A DNA stretch of 29,955 nucleotides from CALGLS01 sp045105695 (GTDB lineage: Bacteria; Bacteroidota; Bacteroidia; Chitinophagales; Saprospiraceae). How positions within the stretch are numbered: position 1 is the first letter of the stretch; each line of letters begins with the position of its first letter. The translations under genes and the position numbers were made by a program. The DNA is taken from assembly GCA_045105695.1 (NCBI GenBank), contig JBGCDT010000312.1, forward strand, positions 1 to 29,955, given 5' to 3'. Under the pieces are notes generated by a model, which saw only the letters and a program-made list of their open reading frames with translations, made no database searches and was not told where the DNA came from. This document shows positions 8,137 to 14,453 of this stretch, one piece after another.

Positions 8137-9294
8137 ATGAAACTAAAATATGCTTTCCTCTTTTTTGCAATGATGTTTTTTCAAAGCACGATTGCAACTG
8201 CTCAGTACGACAGTATTTCTGTAGATGGAATAACCAGAACTTATCTTCTTCATCTTCCGACCAATTATAATACTAGTGAGCCTGCTCCTCTGATCATAGC
8301 CATGCACGGTGGCTTTGGTTCTGCAACCAATGCTCAGAATCAAACTCAGCTTAGCGTAAAAGCAGATGAGGAAGATTTCATTGTTGTTTATCCAGAAGGC
8401 GTGAAAGGAGGCTTCCTGAATATTCGTACCTGGAATGCCGGAGAATGCTGTGGCTATGCAAGTAATACTAATATCGATGATGTTGGTTTTATAGATCAGT
8501 TGCTTGATTCGCTGCTGGTAGAATACGCTATTGATGAGACTAGAATTTATGCAACAGGCTTGTCTAATGGTGGTTTTATGAGCTATCGACTTGCTTGCGA
8601 ACTTTCTGATCGGATTGCTGCAATTGCTCCAGTTGCTGCTTCAAGTACAGTTCCTTTATGTAATCCTGAGCGGCCAGTGCCCATCATTCAGTTTCACTCT
8701 TACCTGGATTTTAATGTTCCATATGAAGGAGGGGTAGGAAATGGCGTTTCTACTCACTACAATCCTCCGCATGATTCAATTCATGACCTTTGGTCTAACC
8801 TAAATAATTGTAATTCTCAGAGAGATACTATTTTGTCTAACAATGAGTACACGTATATTCGGTGGGCGGATTGTGATTGTGGAACTGAGATTGAATATTA
8901 CATAACAGAAGATGGAGGGCATTCCTGGCCACAAGGAAATTCAACGACAACTGGTGATCCAACTTCTGAGTATATCAATGCAAGCGATCTGATGTGGGAA
9001 TTCTTTGAGCAACATACTTTAGAATGTAATACAACTAGCATATGGTCTCAAGAAACAGCTATTAGAAATGATCTTTTAGCGATTTGGCCAAATCCATCTA
9101 CAGGACTTTTTACGTTGGATTGGAAAACTGATTCTGAAATTATTGAGCTTCACATCTATGATTCAAACGGTACTAAGTTGGAAATCGGGATTACAAATAA
9201 TGAACTTGATTTGCGAAGATTTCCTAAAGGCCATTACCACTTAGACGCGATTCTAAAAGAGGGGAGGGTAGCGAAAAAACTTTTAGTAAAATAA
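8137..9294 (+). CDS. PHB-depolymerase-family secreted esterase with T9SS type A tail
   Basis: The ATG at 8137 gives a 385-residue product with a signal peptide (MKLKYAFLFFAMMFFQSTIATAQ). Residues 30-295 form an alpha/beta hydrolase of the LpqC / poly(3-hydroxybutyrate) depolymerase family: PLIIAMHGGFG (oxyanion region), TWNAGECCGY, the nucleophile Ser143 in GLSNGGFM, a candidate acid Asp191 (HSYLDFNVPYEGG) and His262 in GGHSWPQ. Relatives cleave PHB oligomers, feruloyl esters or acetylated sugars, and the substrate here is not predictable. The last 75 residues (AIWPNPSTGLFTLDW to the terminal KKLLVK) are a type A T9SS sorting domain, so the enzyme should be carried across the outer membrane. 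It converges with the next gene, only 10 bp between stops. Confidence 0.9.
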   Translation: MKLKYAFLFFAMMFFQSTIATAQYDSISVDGITRTYLLHLPTNYNTSEPAPLIIAMHGGFGSATNAQNQTQLSVKADEEDFIVVYPEGVKGGFLNIRTWNAGECCGYASNTNIDDVGFIDQLLDSLLVEYAIDETRIYATGLSNGGFMSYRLACELSDRIAAIAPVAASSTVPLCNPERPVPIIQFHSYLDFNVPYEGGVGNGVSTHYNPPHDSIHDLWSNLNNCNSQRDTILSNNEYTYIRWADCDCGTEIEYYITEDGGHSWPQGNSTTTGDPTSEYINASDLMWEFFEQHTLECNTTSIWSQETAIRNDLLAIWPNPSTGLFTLDWKTDSEIIELHIYDSNGTKLEIGITNNELDLRRFPKGHYHLDAILKEGRVAKKLLVK

Positions 9295-9304
9295 TTTTCT
9301 AACA

Positions 9305-9679
9305 TTACACTTGCGACAAGAATCTAGTCATCGCCATCTCAATGATACGCTTGTTCAGCTCTTTCATATTCCTTTCATAACAATCTAATTCCGTATCTGT
9401 AAAAAGTCCAATGGTTACGCCTATCAACTGGTTTTTTAAATTGCTGTTTTTTTGTAAAAACTGATTTAGCGTAGTTCGGTTTTTCGTCTCTTTTCCTTCT
9501 TTGAATTTAAGGTGCTGAAAATGTGGAGCTACTTTTATACAACGAATCAACGTAGCATGCTGGAACTTCAAAACCGGCCTCAACGTAAAATGCATAAAGT
9601 CTTCAATTTCATTCTTACTTTCAGTCACTAGGACCGGAACTTTAGGTCGTAAGTTTGTCACTAATTCTGATCTTGTCAT
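9305..9679 (-). CDS. Conserved Bacteroidota small protein, often labelled glyoxalase
   Basis: A 124-residue soluble protein starting MTRSELVTNLRPKVPVLVTE, with EDFMHFTLRPVLKFQ and a helical C-terminus (NKRIIEMAMTRFLSQV). I recognise the pattern as a family common in Bacteroidota that databases often call glyoxalase, but none of the metal-binding His/Glu motifs of true glyoxalase I can be seen, so I do not endorse that name. It has no signal peptide. It lies downstream of the NTPase gene on the same strand, separated by a family A repeat element, and its own stop is 10 bp from the stop of the convergent esterase gene. Confidence 0.7.
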   Translation of the reverse strand: MTRSELVTNLRPKVPVLVTESKNEIEDFMHFTLRPVLKFQHATLIRCIKVAPHFQHLKFKEGKETKNRTTLNQFLQKNSNLKNQLIGVTIGLFTDTELDCYERNMKELNKRIIEMAMTRFLSQV

Positions 9680-9713
9680 TGTGCTTTTGTTTTTGTAATA
9701 GTATTGTTATTTT

Positions 9714-9850
9714 GGTAGATAAGGTCGATGGGGTAGATAAGGTTTCCTTCAAATAATAATATATAAAACTAGCGATAGAAGGAAACCTAATCCACCTTAT
9801 TTCCTCATCCACCTCATCTCCCTTTCATCTCCTCATCTCCTCCACCTTTT
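9714..9850. repeat. Family A palindromic element, copy 1
   Basis: The left arm (9714-9750) reads as 9-bp units GGTAGATAA, GGTCGATGG, GGTAGATAA, then GGTTTCCTTC. The right arm begins at 9778 with the perfect complement GAAGGAAACC and continues with complementary 9-bp units (CCACCTTAT, CCTCATCCACC and so on). The loop is 27 bp of AT-rich DNA. The far end of the right arm lies inside the NTPase gene and encodes its last codons and TGA stop (9825). The same architecture recurs at 13654, 16476 and 28347. Confidence 0.8.
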
Positions 9851-12095
9851 TCACAATTTCATTCACCGTTTCTTCCAACTCTTTGCCCATCCTTAGCCAC
9901 TCTGCTGGATACTTCTTTTTTAGGAAAAAGACAGTTGCATAATAGATGGGTTTCAGTCTGTCCTTAATCCTTAATTGTAAAGACTCTGGACTATTAAAAT
10001 GTTTAAATAAAAACTCATATTCTTTTGCTGCCAGTAAATAAAGCAGGTGGAAATTCACAGGATGTTGTTCGCAAATATCAATAAAGTCTTCTGTGTACAA
10101 CAAACCAGATTTGATGGCATCTTTGAAATACTTCGTCGCTTTGCTAGTGTCCTTGTATACTTCGAGGTAAAGATAAGCTAGGTTATTCATCGCTTGCATT
10201 TGGCCTTCCTTAGCTGCTGATTCATAATGCTTTAGCGCATTCGCTGGCTGCTTTAATTCATTGGCATACAGGTTTGCTAAACTAAAAAGCACATCTTTGT
10301 CTTTCTTCTGAGCAAGTGATTTTTTGAAGTAACTTTCTGCTTGGCGAAACTGCTTTCCTTTGTTTTTGTAAAATAAACCTAAGTTAAATAAGGCATCCGG
10401 ATGCTTACTCACCGCTGCTCTTTGATATAGCTTTTCAGCCATCTTGGGTTTGTTGTGGATGCGTTCGTACATGACCGCCAGGTTGTTCAAGGCAGCTATG
10501 TTGCCTTTGCTGACCGCCTTTTTGTAGAACTGTTCTGCCCGTCGATAATCCTTCTTGCTATAGTGATAAATCCAGGCAATTCTAAAATTATTTTTGGACT
10601 TCATTTTTAGTAAATAGCTCAGCGCCATATCATAATCCTTCTCTTTCAAAGCATACTCTGACTGATTCAATAATTCAACATCTGAACGAATCAACTTCTT
10701 CAAATAAGGGCTTTGTTTTTCTTCCAGAAACTCCTTGGTGGCTTCTAATAAACGGTGCTGACTTTCAGTAGTCAAATGATTGGTCATGGCCAATGCCTCA
10801 GATAAAAGAACAGCTCCTTTTGGATCATAGCTTCCTTTTTTCAAATGCTCAATATGCCGCTGACTGCGTTCGTCAATTTCATTAGCATCACACCATTGTT
10901 CGAGGAAGCGAACGAGCCAAAGTACCTTCTGCTGATCGCCTGATCGGCCATGTCGCATCAGGTACCAAATATTGAAAAAACGTTCGTTGATTTGATAGAG
11001 ATGGTTCTTGGTATTGGTTTTTATTTTACTGACAATTTCATGCTTTGTAAGCTGTTGCAAAAGCGCAGAAATCAGTTTGCTCTCCATGCGGGTAGCAGCC
11101 TGAATTTCTTTTACACTCACTGCATCCCACTGTAGCGCAATGGTCTCTACAACTTCCTGTTGAGCGGGGGAGAGGTCGTCCATTCGATGCTTGTACAGAG
11201 GCGTCACTCGGTCCAATACTTTTTCTAAATCTACAAAAGTATTCCCAGTATGGTCGTCTGCAAAAATTTCAAAAAGTAAAATTATCGTTCTAGTCACACC
11301 ACCTGTTAATCGACGTAGTGCTTCTATTCGCCCTGGCTGATTTTTCACTAAATTTCTAATGCCTTCCTCTTCATACAATTCGCCCAATTGCAAAAGTAAA
11401 GTACGAGTTTGTTCTGCATTTAATCCTTCCAGTCGTTCTACTTTAAAGAACTCATAGAAAGGATGATTGTATTGATAAAAAGCTTCCAGAACCACAGATG
11501 AGGCAGCAAACAATCGGATGTCCGCAGAGCTTTGCAGAATCTTCCGAAGTCTATGTGCCTCCAAATCACTGAACTTCTGAAACATGTCTCCGAAGTTGTC
11601 AATGAAGAGGATGGTTTTCTTTTTTTGCTGTTGTAAGGTCTTTGTTAGAAGATTGTACAAAGCACGTTCGTACTCATCATCAGATCGATGAACTTTGGAT
11701 AGATGTGCGACCTGCTGCTGCATTTCGTGAAAGCAAGTGTCCTTCTCTGCAAGCAATTGAATGATGCGCTCCCAAAACTTAAAGAGCTTACGAATACTGT
11801 ATTCTTCTTCATTGAAGTTGAGTGGAATAAGCCAATTGTTCAGTGCCTCATCTTGCTGTACGGCATAGGCGAGTCTCAATAACAATGTTGTCTTCCCCAT
11901 CCCTCGTTTACCTTCGACCATGTAGTGTTGCTCGGGGTACTCCATGCTGGCCGTTTTGATTTCAGCAAAGAGTTTTTCAAACATGCGCTGACGTACGATG
12001 AAGTGTTTCGCTAGTTCTTCTGGGCTCTGGTTCTTAGGATTGTAAATGCAGGCTACTGTTTTTGCAGGCATAGATTTTTTAAGTTTTTTTCTCAA
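9825..12095 (-). CDS. STAND/AAA-type NTPase with C-terminal Sel1/TPR repeats
   Basis: A 756-residue soluble protein. The N-terminal NTPase has a Walker A GKRGMGKTT at 62-70, a Walker B TILFIDNFGD at 161-170, and a following strand IRLFAASSVV typical of ORC/STAND ATPases. A winged-helix region (about 305-380, with VKEIQAATRMESKLISALLQ) comes next. Residues 475-670 form helical repeats of the Sel1/TPR type (AEQFYKKAVSKGNIAALNNL, AEKLYQRAAVSKHPDALFNL, ALKHYESAAKEGQMQAMNNL). This plan of sensor repeats behind a signal NTPase suits a ligand-triggered switch, but no effector domain is present. The last codons (VEEMRR and TGA) come from repeat element A copy 1. A second, shorter NTPase lies 233 bp upstream on the same strand. 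MPAKTVA at codon 9 is an alternative start. Confidence 0.8.
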   Translation of the reverse strand: MRKKLKKSMPAKTVACIYNPKNQSPEELAKHFIVRQRMFEKLFAEIKTASMEYPEQHYMVEGKRGMGKTTLLLRLAYAVQQDEALNNWLIPLNFNEEEYSIRKLFKFWERIIQLLAEKDTCFHEMQQQVAHLSKVHRSDDEYERALYNLLTKTLQQQKKKTILFIDNFGDMFQKFSDLEAHRLRKILQSSADIRLFAASSVVLEAFYQYNHPFYEFFKVERLEGLNAEQTRTLLLQLGELYEEEGIRNLVKNQPGRIEALRRLTGGVTRTIILLFEIFADDHTGNTFVDLEKVLDRVTPLYKHRMDDLSPAQQEVVETIALQWDAVSVKEIQAATRMESKLISALLQQLTKHEIVSKIKTNTKNHLYQINERFFNIWYLMRHGRSGDQQKVLWLVRFLEQWCDANEIDERSQRHIEHLKKGSYDPKGAVLLSEALAMTNHLTTESQHRLLEATKEFLEEKQSPYLKKLIRSDVELLNQSEYALKEKDYDMALSYLLKMKSKNNFRIAWIYHYSKKDYRRAEQFYKKAVSKGNIAALNNLAVMYERIHNKPKMAEKLYQRAAVSKHPDALFNLGLFYKNKGKQFRQAESYFKKSLAQKKDKDVLFSLANLYANELKQPANALKHYESAAKEGQMQAMNNLAYLYLEVYKDTSKATKYFKDAIKSGLLYTEDFIDICEQHPVNFHLLYLLAAKEYEFLFKHFNSPESLQLRIKDRLKPIYYATVFFLKKKYPAEWLRMGKELEETVNEIVKKVEEMRR

Positions 12096-12132
12096 AAGAA
12101 ATTTTACTTGGCTTGTTCTCTTCTTGCGAATC

Positions 12133-12207
12133 CTACAGAGTTCGCAGAGCGCACTGAGTGAACGTGTATATACTGTTAGACTCTGTGTTCTCTGCTTTCT
12201 CTGTTAG
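12133..12207. repeat. Family B palindromic element, copy 1
   Basis: The left arm (12133-12160) has CAGAG-type units at 9-bp spacing (CAGAGTTCG, CAGAGCGCA, CTGAGTG). The right arm (12180-12207) has the complementary CTCTGTGTT, CTCTGCTTT, CTCTG. The arms pair imperfectly over about 28 bp. The loop AACGTGTATATACTGTTA (12161-12178) is repeated almost exactly in the neighbouring copy. The element lies between the two NTPase genes, in what would be the leader of the downstream one. Confidence 0.65.
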
Positions 12208-12250
12208 AGGAAATGTGTGTTGAGCAACAATAAATATGTTCTTTATTAAA

Positions 12251-12308
12251 GGCCACAGAACAAACGTGTACACACTGTTATTCTCAGCGCCCTCTGGGTT
12301 TCTGCGAG
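12251..12308. repeat. Family B element, copy 2 (degenerate left arm)
   Basis: The loop AACGTGTACACACTGTTA (12263-12280) differs from copy 1 at two of 18 positions. It is followed by a right arm with CTCAGCGCC, CTCTGGGTTT and CTGCGAG, the same 9-bp rhythm as copy 1. The left arm is reduced to CCACAGAAC. It lies in direct tandem with copy 1, about 45 bp apart, just after the stop of the shorter NTPase gene. Confidence 0.55.
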
Positions 12309-12328
12309 ACATATCCAGACCTCAATCC

Positions 12329-13477
12329 CTAGTCATTAGCATACTTAATCCACCAGTTTTGCAATATCGGCGAATTGAAGCTAAAGCAATTTCCATTACT
12401 ATTGATGTAGCCATCGAATTCTAAAATTTCCAAAACCGCCGCACCATTGTTCTCCTCTTTGAAAGTATCTAATGGGACTTCGTTCTCTTCTGCAATTTTG
12501 GACAAAATTCTTTTAGCTAACAACGCTTCTTCCTTGACCAGAGACTTATCCAGTCGGCTGTAGTAATTTTCAAAATAAATATTATTTCTATGGTTACTAG
12601 CCTTTTCAAAGACCTGATCTACAGTTGCTTTACTTATTGGTTCTTCCGTGATTTCAGATTCATCAATAAGCATTTGTACGACGAGCTGAATGAAGAAAGG
12701 CATCAGCCAACGTAGTCTTTCAAGGATGTATGGAATAGTTCCTTTCTCAGATTTGAGCGAATAGTTTCTAAACAACTTTCGAATAAAATCTGTCGCTTCT
12801 TTTTTAGATAAAGGAGGCACCTCCACCACGTTCAAGTCGTTGATCGTGGCGGTGGCGTCCAGCTTTCGGGCAATGTTTGGCAGTCCGATAGAGCCTGTAT
12901 AAAGAAATTGTATTCCACGTTTAGCACGTTGGCGAATACTTCTATTCATATGCAAAAAGCGACGAGACTCCTCAGCATCTTGCTTCTTTTCGATTTGCTC
13001 TACCGTAACTGGAAATTCATCTACCAGCAGAACAATCGTAAAAGAAGTCGTATCCAAATTACTCATCAGTCTTTCGAACTCTTTACTATACTTTGGTTGT
13101 TCTTTGACTTGTGTTTCGAGTTCGATGCCCCAAACCTTGATCTTCTTAATATGATCTGCGAAGTCCTCGAAAATATTTCTGGTTTTCTTAGAAGCCTTCA
13201 TTAATGCAGTTACCGCACTACTGTCCAATAGCTCTTCAGATAAACTTCGGAAGTACTCTTCGGTTTCTTCGATGTCTTCCACATTCACATATACAAAAGC
13301 ATATCCTTTACGTGGAGACTCTTCCATAAAACGCATGATAGAGGTTTTACCCGCTCGTCGGGGAGCAGATAAGAAGATGTGACTGCCGGCATCCAAACGT
13401 CGATAGATTTTGTTGATGACCGTATCCCGTGGATAGAAATCCTTTCCTCGCGGGGTTTGTCCTACGATATTTCTCAT
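12329..13477 (-). CDS. AAA/STAND-type ATPase (archaeal-ATPase-like), unknown role
   Basis: The start at 13477 (MRNIVGQTPRGKDFYPRD) is chosen because the promoter and a dyad at 13545-13586 fall inside the longer frame that opens at 13585. The 382-residue protein has a Walker A APRRAGKTS at 38-46, a Walker B TIVLLVDEFP at 147-156, a following strand IQFLYTGSIGLPNIARK at 189-205, and a C-terminal winged-helix-like part ending in FSFNSPILQNWWIKYAND. This matches small stand-alone ATPases widespread in Bacteroidota whose role is unknown. It has no signal peptide or membrane helix. It is followed on the same strand by a larger NTPase with Sel1 repeats, with two family B repeats between them. The pair is bracketed by family A repeats. 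Confidence 0.82.
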   Translation of the reverse strand: MRNIVGQTPRGKDFYPRDTVINKIYRRLDAGSHIFLSAPRRAGKTSIMRFMEESPRKGYAFVYVNVEDIEETEEYFRSLSEELLDSSAVTALMKASKKTRNIFEDFADHIKKIKVWGIELETQVKEQPKYSKEFERLMSNLDTTSFTIVLLVDEFPVTVEQIEKKQDAEESRRFLHMNRSIRQRAKRGIQFLYTGSIGLPNIARKLDATATINDLNVVEVPPLSKKEATDFIRKLFRNYSLKSEKGTIPYILERLRWLMPFFIQLVVQMLIDESEITEEPISKATVDQVFEKASNHRNNIYFENYYSRLDKSLVKEEALLAKRILSKIAEENEVPLDTFKEENNGAAVLEILEFDGYINSNGNCFSFNSPILQNWWIKYAND

Positions 13478-13544
13478 GGTACTGATGTTTGTGATTGATA
13501 TTAAATAGTCTGTGTACTCACTCACATGATGTCTAATTACAATA

Positions 13545-13576
13545 CAAAGATGGTTAACAATTATTCTATTGTCAAA
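13545..13576 (-). promoter_or_regulatory. Promoter of the shorter NTPase gene
   Basis: On the minus strand, TTTG (13573-13576) is followed after exactly 20 bp by CATCTTTG (13545-13552). These match the Bacteroidota -33 TTTG and -7 TAnnTTTG elements, with one mismatch in the latter. Transcription would begin near 13540, about 60 bp before the ATG at 13477. This supports the shorter start. Confidence 0.55.
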
Positions 13577-13586
13577 TTTTGACAAT
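13568..13586. promoter_or_regulatory. 19-bp perfect dyad, candidate operator
   Basis: ATTGTCAAA T TTTGACAAT is a perfect inverted repeat centred on 13577. It covers the -33 element of the NTPase promoter, where a bound repressor would block polymerase. Looser flanking pairs (TTAACAAT on one side, ATTGTTGTTAA on the other) extend the symmetry. No regulator gene is adjacent, so the binding protein may be encoded elsewhere. Confidence 0.5.
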
Positions 13587-13653
13587 TAAATTGTTGTTAA
13601 AAAGCGTATTTGAATGAGCTTTGATACTTATTAAGCTGAGTTATTTTGTTTTT

Positions 13654-13787
13654 GATAGGGTTGATGAGGTTGAAAGGGCAGAAGAGGTTGATAAGGTTTC
13701 CTTTTGATTCGCTCCTAACAACATTACGTTAGAAAGAGATCCTATCGACCTTATCTGTCCTATCCACCTCCTTCACAACCTCTTCCA
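13654..13787. repeat. Family A palindromic element, copy 2
   Basis: The left arm (13654-13703) carries GGTTGATGA, GGTTGAAAG, GGCAGAAGA, GGTTGATAA and GGTTTCCTT in 9-bp steps. The right arm (about 13735-13787) is the imperfect complement, with units such as CTATCGACC, TTATCTGTC and CTATCCACC. The outer part of the right arm encodes the last codons (KRL) and the TGA of the tag gene. Confidence 0.75.
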
Positions 13788-14336
13788 ACAACTCAACACA
13801 TGATCATCTACCATTCCAACAGCTTGCATATAAGCATAGCAGATGGTTGTTCCCACGAATTTGAAACCTCGCTTTTTTAAATCCTTCGCCATCGCATCAC
13901 TCTCAGGAGTTGAAACGGGAACTTCTTCCATTGTTTTGAAATGATTGACAACAGGTTTTCCACCAATGAACTGCCAGATGTATTTATCAAAGCTTCCGAA
14001 CTCTTTTACGATTTCTAGAAAGCATTGCGCATTTACCACAGCTGCGTTGATCTTTAGTTTGTTTCTTATGATGTTTGGATTCTCCTTGAGTTTGGCTTTT
14101 TTAGCTTCTGAATATTTCGCCATTTTCTTTGCATCGAAATTGTCGAAGGCTTTTCGGTAGCCTTCTCTTTTTTGTAGAACGGTTAACCAACTCAGCCCTG
14201 CCTGGGCGCCTTCGAGAATAAGCATCTCAAAAAGTTTTCGATCATCATGTTCGGGGACACCCCATTCTTCGTCATGATACTTTTGGTAAATTTCAGGAGA
14301 TTCTCCCCAGGCGCATCTTTGTTTTTCTTTCGACAT
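13773..14336 (-). CDS. tag: DNA-3-methyladenine glycosylase I
   Basis: A 187-residue base-excision enzyme that removes 3-methyladenine from alkylated DNA. It shows the family zinc site (Cys8 in RCAWGE, His in QKYHDEEWG, and the C-terminal DDHVLSC pair), with LFEMLILEGAQAGLSWLTVL and KKRGFKFVGTTICYAYMQA as in the E. coli enzyme, and the same length. The ATG at 14336 is chosen over the one at 14372 because a TAnnTTTG promoter box overlaps the earlier ATG. The gene's last codons fall inside repeat element A copy 2. It is divergent from the S9 peptidase gene and is transcribed alone. Confidence 0.95.
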   Translation of the reverse strand: MSKEKQRCAWGESPEIYQKYHDEEWGVPEHDDRKLFEMLILEGAQAGLSWLTVLQKREGYRKAFDNFDAKKMAKYSEAKKAKLKENPNIIRNKLKINAAVVNAQCFLEIVKEFGSFDKYIWQFIGGKPVVNHFKTMEEVPVSTPESDAMAKDLKKRGFKFVGTTICYAYMQAVGMVDDHVLSCWKRL

Positions 14337-14369
14337 AGTATTGGTGGTTTTAGGTTTTTTAGTTTTCAT

Positions 14370-14377
14370 CAAATGTA
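14370..14377 (-). promoter_or_regulatory. -7 promoter box of tag
   Basis: The minus strand reads TACATTTG, a full match to TAnnTTTG, 34 bp upstream of the ATG at 14336. It overlaps the ATG at 14372, which is why that codon is unlikely to be translated. A clear -33 TTTG was not found. Confidence 0.5.
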
Positions 14378-14453
14378 AATGAAAGCCAGTACTTCTTCTA
14401 TTAAATTTCCTAATTTCACCATTGTAAATTTCAAATCATTTAAATACTTAAAC

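Noticed and set aside
9714..13787. A CRISPR array or IS element as explanation of the repeats
   Set aside because: There are no equal-length spacers between identical repeats and no transposase frame or target-site duplication; the units are 9-bp periodic and palindromic.
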